Part shown: positions 10,080 through 22,570 of the stretch, one piece after another | Layout of the letters: each line of letters starts with the position of its first letter | Position numbering within the stretch: position 1 is the first letter of the stretch | Assembly: GCA_037783415.1 (NCBI GenBank) | Contig: JAZGTN010000022.1 | Location: 5,270,001 to 5,334,000, forward strand | Origin: Leptasterias polaris | Lineage: Eukaryota; Echinodermata; Asteroidea; Forcipulatida; Asteriidae | Reading direction: 5' to 3' | Length of the DNA: 64,000 bases | The notes under the pieces: generated by a model | Seen by the model: only the letters and a program-made list of their open reading frames with translations | Database searches by the model: none | Told to the model about the DNA's origin: nothing | Made by a program: the position numbers and the translations under genes

Positions 10080-12443
10080 ATCCTCGGGAATATGGGATCC
10101 CCTTTGCTTGGATTGCAGACTTACAAGCTTTAGAGCAGACAAGCGAGTCAATTTAGATTGCTGTCAACACACTGGAGTTCTTAGTGATCCAGCAAGGGTC
10201 CGAGACAAATAGAGAGAAACAAGTTTCAAAGCAAGACTTCTATCGTAGCTAAAACGTCGTGAAGAAGACATCCTTCGTCGGGAGATTTTAAAGTGAAGAT
10301 GTTCATTCAATTATAACATGCTAAAACGTGTTGTGAAGTTGCTTGCTTTGGCTAATGAAAACTGAAAAACAACCATTGGTATGGAATACGATGTTATAAA
10401 TTGCATTCTGTTGGTGTGGTTTTGTTATTTTGTATGTGTTTTTTCCCCGCCTCTCTCGCGGAGAATCGGTCCACTTCATTTGACTGTACTTTCTCTGACC
10501 GTACTTTTCTCGAATCGAAATAAACTCTATCTCATTTTGACACACTGACTTGACTCCACAAAATGCAACTTGACAGTAAATCTGAGCGAGATAGAGGGGA
10601 GGTTTTTGGCGGGAAATGTGTCACAAAACGGGGTAATTTGGAAGCTAGCCGACCGTGCACACAGATTCAGCCTCTCAGTAATCATTGTATAAAACCATCC
10701 TATTTCCTATCTGACAAAGGTGATCGAACCAGCAGAGTGGAAGGAAACGCTAGACACAACTTAAAGGGATCGTTGACTTTGTGAAAATGTGAAAAATCCC
10801 ATACATGCTACATTATTAGGAATTATAAAAACTTATGATAAGCAACTTGAATCCGTGAAAGTTGTCATTTGGTAAAAAACCTTGATATCAACATCAAATG
10901 TCCTGAGAAAAAGTTCCCTCTGAAATCTGTCAGGTTAGAGTAAAATGTCTTCCAACACTCGATTTTGTATTTAATCCTGGGTTTGACGTTATAAATGTCA
11001 ACCAACAAGAATGATGTACGGACCCTGTAAAGTAAATAAGTACTCGCAGAACACAGCCTCGAAATACATCTAATAAGTAATGCATATAATACAAAGTGAT
11101 CTTTTTAAATTGAAATTAAAATCGTGTAATTTCAACAGTTTTTCGCCATTGGATGGACATTTTAAAACAAATAATCCAATACAATTCTTCAGTTTATCAT
11201 TGCACGCAGTACAAATTGTCATGCCGTGCCGTTCTTCGGTTCATGCGGCTTTAAGTTGTTTGATGAGTGTATACGCGTAGTTTGGGAATGTGACTTTATA
11301 CACATGTCGGTAGATTGAGAGATACCGAATAACCAATGAACCGTGGGTTGCCTGCCTAGTCCGAATGCTCATCTCTAGTGCTAGTCGTTAAAATATTCCA
11401 GTTTTCCACACCAATCTACCATCTTCTGAATTTGCTACTTGCGTAAGATTAAACGGATCAAGTGAACCGATTTTTAAGAGGAAAACAACATGAGTAAATG
11501 CTTCTTATTCATTCCAACTACTTTGTTGCACTCGATAGTGCCTGTTATAATATTTCTGTGAGGCAAGATCAAATTTTACTGTTCTTTATTCATAATGCAG
11601 TAATTACATCCAACTATTGCATATACTTAAATATAATCCAGGCACAAACCATAGTGTAATTCACAAAAATTTAAATAGTGTTTTGAATAGGTATGGTAGG
11701 TAAATCAAACGGTATTTGGTAACTTAAAACCAAATTGTTTACGTTATTTTTTTATTCATTTTTTCTTAGTAAGAGAATGTTGTAATTTTTTATCTTCATT
11801 TCTTTTTTCATTTGTTTTAATGCGGTACATATTTATATTGACCATTCGATTATCATTGTTTAGGACGTAAATATTCTAAAAATTCATTCCTGCTTCAATT
11901 CTATTCCTTCGCATACAAGCATAAAATATGTCTAATTTGCACCTTATGTGATTCACTGCCGTTACCAGACTATATACCTCTGCACCAGTGCGCATGCAGT
12001 CCGCAAAGAGGAACGGTTGATCGAGTGGCTCGGTACGCTGCTGTAAAACAACACGCTGTATTGTTCCGTGCCCGCGTAATACAAACGCACCCATATTTAC
12101 ATATGAGTGATTTTCCATTAGGCAGATGATATTATTCCGATGTTTACGGAACGATAATGGACGAATTTGACAAACTGCCTAACAAGTTCAGATTGATTAC
12201 GAACAAGAGTGACACCTTGTTCGAAGGCAGGGCTGACACTCTTAAATTATACATTTTTCGATAATGGGAGGTTGTCATTAGGTCGTGTCATTGAGCTAAG
12301 AGATTCGTGGGGTAAATTGATCGCGATGTAGGCTCGGTGTCGAAGTCATTTATAAGTCATTTATTTTTATTTTCTGCCTCGCTGTGGGTTTAAACTTCGT
12401 CTTTGGAACTCAGTAGATTAAAGTGCAGTACCTGAAATATTGA
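10080..12443. other. No gene recognised
   Basis: No coding region, RNA gene or repeat family is supported. Short frames have no recognisable domain. Confidence 0.45.
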
Positions 12444-12625
12444 TACACTGCAATAACTCCGGTGTTAACTTGATTCTTTCGGTATCTTTATGTGATAACA
12501 CGTACCGAGACAGTGTTATTTTTCACCAACGATACAGTAATGGAGACAACTAACACCATGACGGTGTTGTCACATAAAAATACCGGAAATTATCAATTTA
12601 ACACCCCAATATTTGCATTGTTACA
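12444..12625. mobile_element. MITE family C, copy 1
   Basis: This element is about 182 bp, bounded by TACACTGCAATAAC on the left and by the inverse of TGTAACAATGCAAATATTGG on the right. Internally it holds GGTGTTAACTTGATTCTTTC followed by GGTAT, shared in opposite order with the copy at 15359-15588, and several inverted ACACCGG/CGGTGTT motifs. It is non-coding. Confidence 0.75.
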
Positions 12626-12987
12626 CTCCTGCTGTTGATACCTTTACTGTCTTGAATCAAGATAAGGTACAGCATTAGTAACAACAAAATAAAGTCTTCG
12701 AATCTTGGTCTCTTCAACCGAACTCTTAAAAAACCAAACAAAAACAAACAAACATCGCCCAGCCATTTACCAAACCACCTGTCCCTGGTAAGTGCGGTTA
12801 CATGGCCAGGACTGTATTGAGCAAAGTTCAAAGGTTCTAATTTATTACCAAAATATACAATTGACATTTAAATCTTTCTAAAACCTCTTCAAAATTTTGA
12901 CTAGGAATGTTGAGTTGATGGCAAAGACTGTATGTGTTTATTCATTGCTGGCAGGTAGTCGTTTTTGCATCACGGGGGAATTAATTG
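12626..12987. other. Nothing recognised
   Basis: The 89-codon minus-strand frame here has no recognisable domain and overlaps the end of the MITE. Confidence 0.4.
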
Positions 12988-13482
12988 CGATTTGCCAACC
13001 GATTCGACTACCCACCGCTGTTAATAAGCAAGGCTTGAGGGGGGGAGATACCATACTATAAGCGTGCCCGAAATATATTATCATCTTACATAATACGCCA
13101 GGCACACTTAGAAGCGAGGCCGGCGTCGCGCGGTAGAGAATCAGTCACACCATTAACTTACCAATAATCATTGATCGGCAGAATCTCTACCTAAGCACCT
13201 GAATACAAAGTGGATGTGTTCAATGTGATTCATCCATTGATGATTCGGAGACATTTTGGGGTGAAAACTTCCGCAACCAGAACTTTGCAGAAGAAGTCAT
13301 TATTTCATGAGGTGGCCATGATGGAAAGCGCCACCAACCGATCCACGGAGAGAACGTAAACATTGCATATTATGACATGCCTCGCTAACAATCGTGGCAT
13401 ATCGTGGCGTAACAATTGTGGCATCTGTTAATAAGCCTTGCTTATTAACAGCGGTGGGTAGTCGAATCGGGTGGATTTGCAG
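12988..13482. mobile_element. Long inverted repeat (putative MITE)
   Basis: The arms at about 12998-13038 and 13432-13473 are near-perfect inverted copies of CCGATTCGACTACCCACCGC followed by TGTTAATAAGCAAGGCTT. About 395 bp separates them. The interior holds short reiterations of AATCGTGGCAT (near 13388-13425). No transposase is seen and no clear target duplication could be defined. Confidence 0.7.
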
Positions 13483-13752
13483 ACTAACCGACTTGAAGTC
13501 AATTGACTCCATGTGGATTTGTCTCCACGTTGGAATCGATTTAATCTAATGATGAATATGTAAATAATTATTCCTTCAAAAATTGTTCAACATCGTGTTC
13601 AGTTTTTCTTGAAATAATTGTGTGTAAACTTACTACCGGTATAAGAAGATTGTAATGATATTAAGAATTGATGCATAATAACATGAAGTATTTTTTTACG
13701 TACAATGAGTTTTAAATTATCTGTAAATGCAATTACATAATTGTTTATGTAC

Positions 13753-13928
13753 ATTGGCATTGATGACGTCATCACGCCACCATCTTAGAAGTAAAAAGAC
13801 GATCAAACATCTGAAAGTAGCACACATCTAAGTTACGCGCAGCGCAGAAACTGAGCCAATGAGCAACCTTATTTTTTATATCTAAATGAGGGCGCCCTAC
13901 TCAAATGACGTCATTTGCTTGCGGTCTA
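13753..13928 (-). mobile_element. MITE family A, copy 2 (diverged)
   Basis: This is a diverged relative of the 1408 and 32638 copies in the 32638 orientation. It keeps both TGACGTCA octamers (13764-13771 and 13906-13913), CGCCACCATCTTAGAAGTAAA (a changed YY1-like core), GAGCCAATGAGCA and GGGCGCCCTACTCAAATGAC. The extreme ends have decayed. Confidence 0.8.
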
Positions 13929-15026
13929 CTAAAGAGTATATTTAATTTAGTGTTATATATAATTAGAAAATATGTTCAAATAACAATCGACTTAAATAAA
14001 ATATTGTCGGTCAAAAAAACATTTTGAAAACAGGTTTTTTCCTTGTTCATTTCCCCCCGAAACATTTCGTGTGTGTGAAGCTTTTTTCATGAGTACTCTA
14101 TAACAAGGGCCCTTTTAAACTTAGGATTCGAAGCAGCAAATGTTGATTCGTCAATTTTAGTTTCTAATTTCAAATCAACAATGATCAAAACGCCAGGCAT
14201 ACTTATCATTTCGGCCTGCAGTATGTTGCAGCTTTATGTAATGACGTCACAAACACGGCAACTTCAATAGACTGTGCCAATCTCGCGCGATTTTGTTTCA
14301 TTCACGCATTAAAGCGAAATTTACCGCTGTAAAGTCATATTCTTCAACGTTGTCGCTGTAGCCGTAGCCGAAGCTTAAGTCTCTTGCTTCGAACACGGCC
14401 TGAAGGTTCCCAAAACAAGACATTGTTGTCCGAATTATGTTCTAGTTTAAGGACATTTTTGCAATACAGTGAACATAATGTCTCCTGTATGCCGAACGAG
14501 TGAGCTATCATTTTAGAATAAGAAGTAATTTGTGACTCTAACCTCGCAGGCAATTCGAAGGCCAGCTGGTATTTCTTCTAAGTCTCAGCTTGTATATATG
14601 CGCTTGTTATTCACTTATAAGAAGGAGGTCAAGGTTGAACTAACAAATTCAGTTCCTATTTAAGCCCAGACGTCTTGGAACCAGATCAGATTATGAAAAG
14701 CTTGGTTGACTTGTTTTGCCACATTGACGTCTGAGCCACAAGGCCTCCCGAGTAGTAGTAGGGGGGGATGCAATCTTGGACGTAAATTCATCAAGGTCTT
14801 TTACATTTAGCAATATATTGATTTTATATTCACCACTGATGGATAAATAAAAGCATTTTCTGCTTGGCTGTCTTCATCTTTATCGCCACTGTTATTCTTC
14901 TTTGGACTTAAGCTGCGGAGGCCGAAACTCCGGGCTTGTATTTGTTGTACCATCAGGCCACATCAACGCAACGACATGATTGGCGGAGGCTAGGCCATGC
15001 CAAAATCTTCGGCCTTGGTGCTCCTT
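13929..15026. other. No gene recognised
   Basis: No gene is supported. A TGACGTCA octamer at 14242-14249 lies outside any recognised element. Confidence 0.45.
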
Positions 15027-15110
15027 CAATATTCAAGGTTCAAGGTTAATTTATTTCCATAATATCAGAATACGAAAAAAAACATGCAGTGCACATTCGG
15101 TAAAACACTC
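15027..15110 (-). mobile_element. Possible LINE 3' end fragment
   Basis: TTCAAGGTTCAAGGTTAATT followed by TATTTCCATAATATCAGAA resembles the tail plus TTATTTCCATATTGCAAAA at the 3' end of the LINE at 5909. The match is short, so confidence is low. Confidence 0.3.
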
Positions 15111-15358
15111 ATCAACAATAAGATTCAGGGTGTGTCAGATTTCATTGTGTAAACTTTTACGCATTTCCGACCCCTTTGTTTAAATGATAACAGAATTACC
15201 TCTTCAAAGATGGCATTTCAAGCCTGAATCATGAAGACATGCCTTATGTGATTTTTAAAAGTTATTATCAAGTTTACACGGTGTGGAAAACTATGTTTTA
15301 CTTCATGCATGCTATGTGCAAGTTTATACATCTTTTGTGAGGTATTTCCAACACCCTA

Positions 15359-15588
15359 TACACTGCAGTAACGGGGGTGTTTATAAAAATAATTGGCACT
15401 ATGTGTGTTGTCACATAGCCCATGAGAGAATCAAAATTAACGTCATAGGGTGTTAAATAAACACCAGTGTAATTGTGTCGGCAGAAATTAGTGTTATTTT
15501 GACACCCTATGGTGTCAACTTTGATTCTTTTCGGTATATGTCACAACACATATGGTGTAATGTTTTTACACCCCATTTTTGCAGTGTA
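15359..15588. mobile_element. MITE family C, copy 2
   Basis: This element is about 230 bp with inverted ends TACACTGCAGTAACGGGGGT (left) and ACACCCCATTTTTGCAGTGT (right). Inside are paired segments ATAGGGTGTTAAATAAACAC and TTAGTGTTATTTTGACACCC, so most of it is self-complementary. It is related to 12444-12625. Confidence 0.82.
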
Positions 15589-15920
15589 ACCTTAGTCCAA
15601 AATGATAGAGGTACATTTAGCTTGTGAAAGCATAGACTGTTAATAACGTGACTGATACCGGTAGTTTTAGATTGATGCCCGAACGGAGGACGGCCTCCTT
15701 TTTATTTGTTACACCTATTAAAAAAACCTCAAAAATCCGAGACTAAAATAATTTACTGGTCGAAACAATGACTGAGGCTATAAACATTGTTTTGATTACT
15801 ACACCAGCATTGACTCTGTATGCTTACCGGTAGTAAATGACCAAAACCAAGTCAGGCTTAGCCTATAGCTGTGCTTAACACAAAATATTCTGGTTAATAT
15901 GAGATCTGCCTGTTCATTAG

Positions 15921-16272
15921 AAGGACACTTTGCCTCGAATTGGGCGATTTGGGCTATGAAAAGCGTTTGAAACCGTTTGTTATGAAATGTGTATGGTTAG
16001 AAAGATGTTTTAAAAGTAAAATATAATGACCCACACAATATGCCTTGAAAATGTGTGGTTTTCATTTCACTTCGTGAACAAACATGGCCCGCCATTTTGT
16101 AGAGTAACATTTTTGACTTGCACACGAAGTAAAAGGAAAACCACGCAATTTCGAGATATGTTTGTTTGGATCATCATATGCTCCTTTAAAAACATCTTTC
16201 CAACCATATCAATTTCATAACAAACGCGTTTTATAGCCCAAAGCGTCCAATCCAAGGCAACGTGTCCCTTTA
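15921..16272. mobile_element. MITE family D, long inverted repeats
   Basis: This is a 352-bp element. Its left arm (AAGGACACTTTGCCTCGAAT, TGGGCTATGAAAAGCG, GTTATGAAAT, GGTTAGAAAGATGTTTT) is mirrored by its right arm (AAAACATCTTTCCAACC, ATTTCATAAC, TATAGCCCAAAGCGTCCAAT, ACGTGTCCCTT). The arms are about 85 bp. The AAGGGACAC-type terminus resembles that of the element at 40259-40961. Small frames inside it are not genes. Confidence 0.85.
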
Positions 16273-17889
16273 AGTTTAACACTGTCAAAGCCATAGCCTA
16301 AAAGCATATTTGGGAAACTCGTATTATCCCGGCAAAAAAGGCTGGCAACTTGAGGGGTCTCTAGCTAGTACGTCAATTTGTATGTCAAGGTCATCTAATT
16401 GTTTCTGGAAAAAACAAATTGGAAACCAATCGCCCGTGAACTGCGATAGGTCAGAGTTACCCACCAAGGACACCAAATGTATGTCATCATTTGCCGAAAA
16501 TGTTCAACGCTGCGGCAGCTTGGACTACACTCGTTTTTAATGTGTTTTTCTTAGGCTTTGCAGAGATAAAGGTATGACACAGATGTGATATGTATGTTCA
16601 TGCATCCATTGATTACTGAAACACACGGTAAAGTCCAAAGGGCTTGTATTCATGTCCATACATTTACATGAACAACTAAGTTGGTATCTTCTACAGCTAT
16701 CTTAACATCACCATGCATGGTTTCCCGTATACCCAATTGAAATTGTTATTCACTACAAAGAATGGGATCAGACTAATTTTCATCCAAGTCTCGATTTGAT
16801 TTAAGTGATTAGAACAAGAAACAGCATCAAAATGGCTTCACCGTGACCCATGCGTCCGAGTTGTATTAGATTCTGCTAAAGAGTTTAAAGCACTCTGTGC
16901 TAAGCATGGGAAACCTTGCTAACCTTGCTACAACATTGGTATTCGCCAAAGACAGTCCACACTTGATGTGACCCAAAGAAATAACAAACCTGTGAAAAAG
17001 ACTATTGCAGGATAAAGACTATTGTTTTACTATTTTCCTAAAAACTATGGCATTTCAAGCAAAACTATTTCAAGGGGAGTTTTGCACCACGACCATCTTT
17101 ATACCATTACAAAAGTTATGTGCAAATCTGTGAACATTTAAAATATTTTCAATCTAACCAATGTTGTACACCCTTCAACAACAAATTCCCTCTATCACAT
17201 TATCTAGACATAAATTGTCACCTGTTTGTGTAGATGATATTTTCTCTTTTTGTTGTTGCTTTAAATAAAGAAACTTAGTTCTGCTGACAACGGCTGTCTC
17301 GAGATTGTGCCGAGGGTTTTGCAGCCAAGCTTCTTTCTTTATGGAGATTAAATGTACTTTGTAATGTGATATTTCAAGTTGATACAAAGTACTTGCAACA
17401 ACAGAACGTTGTAGTCTTCTGCAGACATTTACTTTTGTCAAACTTTGTCCTTGTGTGCTGTTGTTATAAAGGATAACGTCATTACGATATCATATAATTA
17501 TTGTATACAGCCTGGTGTGTTCAAAGTCTCATGCAAAACAATACATTGTCATCCGGTAACAGTTTAATTAATTTATATAACATACTTAATTACATTCTAA
17601 AACAACTTGAAGGGAGAAATTGATGGCGTAGTCTCTAAGATTAGATTAACGTGATGGAGTATTGAACGGAGTGACAAGCTCGCGGGTTGGTGGCGTCTTG
17701 ATTTTAAAGACAAACAAAAACTAAGAATGAAATCAAAAATATCGGACAGGATCTGATGAGGTATTGAACTGCATGCACATACCCCGTAAGGTAAATGTCT
17801 TTGTAATTAGATTAACACGTGATTTCTATCATCACTTTTCGGGGGATACGGTTGAACAGTGTGTAAGAAAAATCGGTTTTAGGCTACGG
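16273..17889. other. No gene recognised
   Basis: No coding region or repeat is supported. Confidence 0.45.
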
Positions 17890-18105
17890 CTGAACCTTGT
17901 TCTCTGTATGCAATATTTTGCCAAATTTGGTCCAGACTATTATTTGCCCAACCAGCCCAGTTTTAACTACATTTATACGAAGGTCTTTTGCTGGACGTCC
18001 ACGTCGGATTTCAACCTCGTTCTCACGGTCTCCGTATCGAACTCGTCACTCAAGCAAGGCATGCTCGCGGACAGTATGATCGGCGAGCCACAATGATGAC
18101 GTCAT
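17890..18105 (-). pseudogene. Broken LINE ORF2 C-terminal fragment
   Basis: On the minus strand one frame reads WLADHTVREHALLE, a TGA stop, then RVRYGDREN, RRGRPAKDLRINVV and KTGL. The H-x-V-R...LLE.RV.YG...RRGRP pattern followed by TGL is that of the C-terminal tail of many LINE ORF2 proteins. The fragment is isolated, with one in-frame stop and no RT domain attached. It is locally more GC- and CpG-rich than its surroundings. Plus-strand frames of 110 and 60 codons over the same bases are probably shadows of it. Confidence 0.45.
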
Positions 18106-18422
18106 TGTCGGTTCGTGTTTGTAAAAAGTAACAGTGTGATATAACTGCAACTCATAACAAGCGACTACTTAGTTGACCGTTTGACTTAGTAATACCCGTT
18201 ATAACACAGTTCCACTGTCATGTGAATGAAAACACCTTTATCTGCGGTTTTTGGTGTCATGGTTTAAGCATAGAGCAAGGAAAGTTCTTATGTTTAAGGG
18301 ACACTTCATAGTTTTATAACTTTGCTTCGACTGGAACATTTTCTGGATGAAGAATACTCTTCACCAAAGATAAGATGTACATCTGATTTAGGGCTTCTGT
18401 ATACTTAGCTTGTTGTCTTGCT
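18106..18422. other. Nothing recognised
   Basis: No gene or repeat family is supported. TTAAGGGACACTTCAT near 18296 resembles the terminus of family D but no partner end was found. Confidence 0.4.
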
Positions 18423-18545
18423 TGTATTTATTTATTTTTTATTTATTTATGTCATCTTTAATGAGGGTAAACTCCAATCAGTGCACAGCACTGCTTTCCA
18501 TGGGGGCCCTCAGTACATATTTTATTAAACAAAGATTATAAAAAT
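18423..18545 (-). mobile_element. LINE 3' tail fragment
   Basis: On the minus strand this reads CTGATTGGAGTTTACCCTCA, then a tail of TAAA/AAATAAAT units. This is the usual layout of a retroposon 3' end. No coding sequence is attached. Confidence 0.4.
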
Positions 18546-20680
18546 AAACATATTAAGTAAAACGAGTCGTTCAAATTATTGGCAATTTAAACGTATAAAG
18601 CAGCATGAAGCTGCACCTCGTAGCTCTGTGCACACGATGTGATTGTATGTGTCCCGAAACCCTCCTTGTGAAAAACCTGATATCTCGGTTTAGTCGGAAT
18701 TCGACCTGGGGCGTACGATAGACACTATTGGTCCCGGCTCCCTTGGGCAAGACTGTTTGAGGAAAATGTCCGGTGAATTACGCACCTACGTCTACTGCGA
18801 GATTCATGTATGATACTTTGTAAGGATACAGCATTACTGGTAATTAACGCCCGATCTCGCGGGATTTTAAAGGGATGGTACTTAGTTGGTGTTTACATTG
18901 GGGTACATTAAATTAATTAATTTGCATATCTACACAATTACTTACCGGTACCTGTGTAAATTGACCCACGCTTTCGCAACACGCCATAAAGTGGTCACAA
19001 TGTTATGTTATGTTTTATAAGGTTTATGTTGCCATGCATGGAGCGGAAAAAGGCGATAACTTCTCAACAACACTGACATCATTGTCAGTTATGTAATGTC
19101 AGCAATGTAAACGTAATGTCGGATATTTGTAATATTATTAAACGGTATTAGTATTAATTTGTTATCCGAAAATGTCCGAATATCACAACAGGATTGTGTC
19201 TGTAAAACAGACGAAGACGCTTTGAGTAGGTCATCTGGAACTAGAAAAGCACTGACAGGTTGTGGCTTTTGGATTAGTTTTTACATTAGGGAAAATATAA
19301 ACCATGCGACAAAATATCCAGGGAAATCTTCTTTTTAACGTTTTCATCTCTGATAAAGTCAGATATTGTTTTTGATAAAAACCTAAATTACACAATCTAG
19401 GTTGAAAATGAAAATGTCTGGGGGGTTTTCTCAAATGAAAACACACCGCAGCTCATTTGGTTCATACCTCCTAAGTTAATGGAATTCCAATCACCGAATT
19501 TATTCCCACTGACGGAAATAGAGCTAAACTGTATATCTTCCTTCCTCGATTTGGTTACATTGATACAAGTGCAATAAACCAAAACTGGCTGCTTTTTGAT
19601 GACAATATTTTTCTGGAAAATTTTTCTGTTGTACATTTTGTTTCCTCTCTTGAAGATTTTTACCAAATGGAACACCAAGATTATACCAATCTAACCAACA
19701 CTTATAATAAAAGCAATTGAGCAGATCCTGTCTATATCCTCCCAAATTGATTGTTTTATAATTTTAATGGAGTCTCAAATTTTTCAATTTGGAATCACCT
19801 TCCATTTGGTGGAATAAAGGATGCCGCTATTTCGATTTTTTATAGGCCCCCTATATATTTTTTAACGACGGTCAGGGTCGTGGAAATGAAGTGAAGTCTG
19901 TTTAACAAAATATTACACACGTGTTTGAACACACCGTGATCTTGTATAAAATCTTCTGTGATTTTATTGAATTCTCTACACAAGGTCATTTGGCAACGCG
20001 GAGGAACATTTTCCGTTGCATTAAATTTTAAGATGCTCGATTTCTGTTCAATGGGAAGGAGATTTGAAGGGATAAAATGGATAGAACTTTGGCATTTTTC
20101 TTCTGAGATCCTGGTATATTAAAAGCTTTAGTGGTACTCAAAACTCGAAATATTTCCATAAAGAAAACACGCTGACATTTGAGTTTGACGTTGATTAATT
20201 CTTCCTGCTAGAAATTTAAATAAGCGTTATGTTTTGAACAAGAACCTACAGAAATACACAACCGTTTGTGCTTAATACCGTGTTGTAAATTTTAAATAAC
20301 TGAAGACAGTTTCTCCTCGGGAATTGTGCCGTATGCATCTCAAATATCCTGCGTTTATAAACATTTCACTACTATAGGAGAAAATTGTAGACTCCGTCTG
20401 TTTCTTGTTATTATTCTAGTTACTAGCCAAAATATCACGCGGTGTTGTATGCCTGTAGCTGGTTAATTAAGAATAATTACTAGTGAAACAATTTCTCAAG
20501 CAATGCTTTCTCATGAATGTACGCGAAAAAACAACTTTCTTCATATCATCGAGGTTGTAATTCACCACTGGTCCTTCTCAGAACCACCATCAACTCATTC
20601 CTAGACAATTTTTTTACAAAGTACTTTTACCTGTCACCCGTAAACTAGTTTCTGGTCACTTTCCCGCGAAGCTACAGTTC
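18546..20680. other. No gene recognised
   Basis: Several short minus-strand frames overlap at 19231-19745 but share no recognisable domain. No repeat family is identified. Confidence 0.4.
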
Positions 20681-21059
20681 TTAAAGGCACTGAACACGTT
20701 TTGTAATTGTCAAAGACCAGTATTCTCACTTGGTGTATCCCAACATATGCATAAAATAAAAAGCATGTGAAAATTTGAGCTCAATTGGTCATTGAAGTTG
20801 CAAGAAAATGATGAAAGAAAAAACACCATTGTTGTACAAATTAGTGTGCTTTCAGATGGGAATAAAAGGCTTCTGGCCAGAAGTCTTTTATTATTTTAGT
20901 GAGAAATTACCTCTTTCTCAAAAACTACGTTACTTCAGAGGGAGTCGTTTCTCACAATGTTTTATACATATATCAACAGCTCTCCGTTGCTCGTTACCAA
21001 GTAAGTTTTTATGCTAATATATATTTTGAGTAATTACCAAATGTGTACAGTGCCTTTAA
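20681..21059 (+). mobile_element. MITE family B, copy 2 (central hairpin)
   Basis: This 379-bp element has ends TTAAAGGCACTGAACACGTT and the inverted AAATGTGTACAGTGCCTTTA. It shares AACTTGGTGTATC-type, CAATTGGTCAT, AAGTTGCAAGAAAAT and GAAAGAAAAAACACC text with 63444-63835. The centre is a loopless hairpin (20861-20876 with 20877-20892, one mismatch, centre CTGGCCAG). The 69-codon frame inside it is not a gene. Confidence 0.85.
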
Positions 21060-22234
21060 CTCTCATAAAAAGGGGTCTTTTGGGTGCTCCTGTGTCTGAA
21101 TAGTCAATAACGCGTGCGTATAACCAAGAACATGCATAGCCGCGGGATCAAAATGTAAATTTGATCGTATATGTTGTAAGAGCACACAGTGTACCGACAA
21201 CGTTCTACGCACCGCTGATTTAAATGAATATTTTGTGTAACCAAATTACAATGATACGATCTAGCAAGATAAAGATGAAAGCGAGACTGAGAAATCAATA
21301 GCCTCGCAATGAATTATTGATCGATTTTGAACAGTGTTTGGCATCCATCATTGGGAGGAAGAAGTTAAAGGGAAATAGACTTGGTACAGTCGTTCCTAAC
21401 CTCTGGTTCTCAAGAAACATATCCTGAAGGGTCGACGCCCACTTTATTTTCCAATCCTCTTGTTTTTAAGAAACTCATTTCAAAAGAATGTATTAAAGCA
21501 CAAGAGATTCTTTTTGGAAGAGTTCATTCATTTCACTTCCTCTGAATTGTTTCCATAAACTGCATGTTAAAGGGATAGTACATCATTGATTTTTAGCCGA
21601 GTACGTTTGAAGTCGATCCTCATGTTTCCAAGTGTTAGAAACACGCTGTTAAATCTCGTTGAAGCATGCGCTTTGCTCTAGTTATCAACGGAGAAATTAC
21701 GTTGACATAATAGTTCCAACACATGTTTTAAAAACCTCTCTTTCTCTCTTGCATGACCAAGTTAAATTTATCCTGATTCAATTTTTGTTTTGTCAAAGAT
21801 GACAGTATTTTAGATTGCAATTTTTCTCAAGAAAAAATGCCAAGTTAAAGTTGCTTTCAAATCAAAATCGAAGTTTTTTAAACATACATTGATGAAAAAT
21901 AAATGTTTCAAGTATCAATGTTTTCAATTTTGCCCAAATTATCTGAAGATCTGAAATTGATGCCTTCAGTGGTACACAGTAAAAACAAGAGCTCCTTTAC
22001 ATTTCGAAATTACTAATGTCACATCCGGATTGAAATATTAAGTTACAAATGAATAAAACATACGCGGACATTTATTAGCATACATTATAAAAATGTACGC
22101 AAAATAAAATTTTATTTTGCAGCCCAGTTTACAATTTCCCCACTCTTACAGAGGGTATAGTTCACATGAAAGTACACTTGTTTTTCGTTTAACTTAATTT
22201 ATTTTTATAAGTTAATACCAAATACTATGATCCC
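21060..22234. other. Nothing recognised
   Basis: AT-rich sequence without supported features. Confidence 0.4.
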
Positions 22235-22570
22235 ACAGGTTTTTATTTGGTAGAGCTGTAAAGCAGGAAATCTGTTTGACAAATATTTGTGCTCAGAATA
22301 GAAACAAAAACCGTACAATATTGTGTCATATTGTGACGTAAGAGTGCTTTCATTGGTTGACCTATAGTCTGCACGTCACGTATAGACTGACCAATGATAT
22401 AGCTGTTAATTGCTCTTTAACAATGCTGAGCTAAAACAAGGTACCATTTACAAACATTTCATCATATGACATTTGGCTGGTAACTATATAGCTTCTGCTT
22501 AGCGGTTTTAATGTTTTTACTCTTAGCACTTTTCGAGCTTAGCTGCTCTACCAAAATCAAACCCTTCTTT
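22235..22570. mobile_element. Imperfect ~335-bp palindrome, putative MITE
   Basis: ATTTGGTAGAGCTGTAAAGC (near 22246) is mirrored by GCTTAGCTGCTCTACCAAAA (near 22537). The centre (22350-22400) is CATTGGTTGACCTATAGTCT facing ATAGACTGACCAATG. Between them the arms are only loosely complementary. It may be an old foldback element. CCAAT motifs lie at both central arms. Confidence 0.5.

Noticed and set aside
17764..18096. 110-codon plus-strand frame with a possible C2-like end
   Set aside because: The minus strand over the same bases reads as a LINE C-terminus (RRGRPAKDL...), which explains the open frame better.
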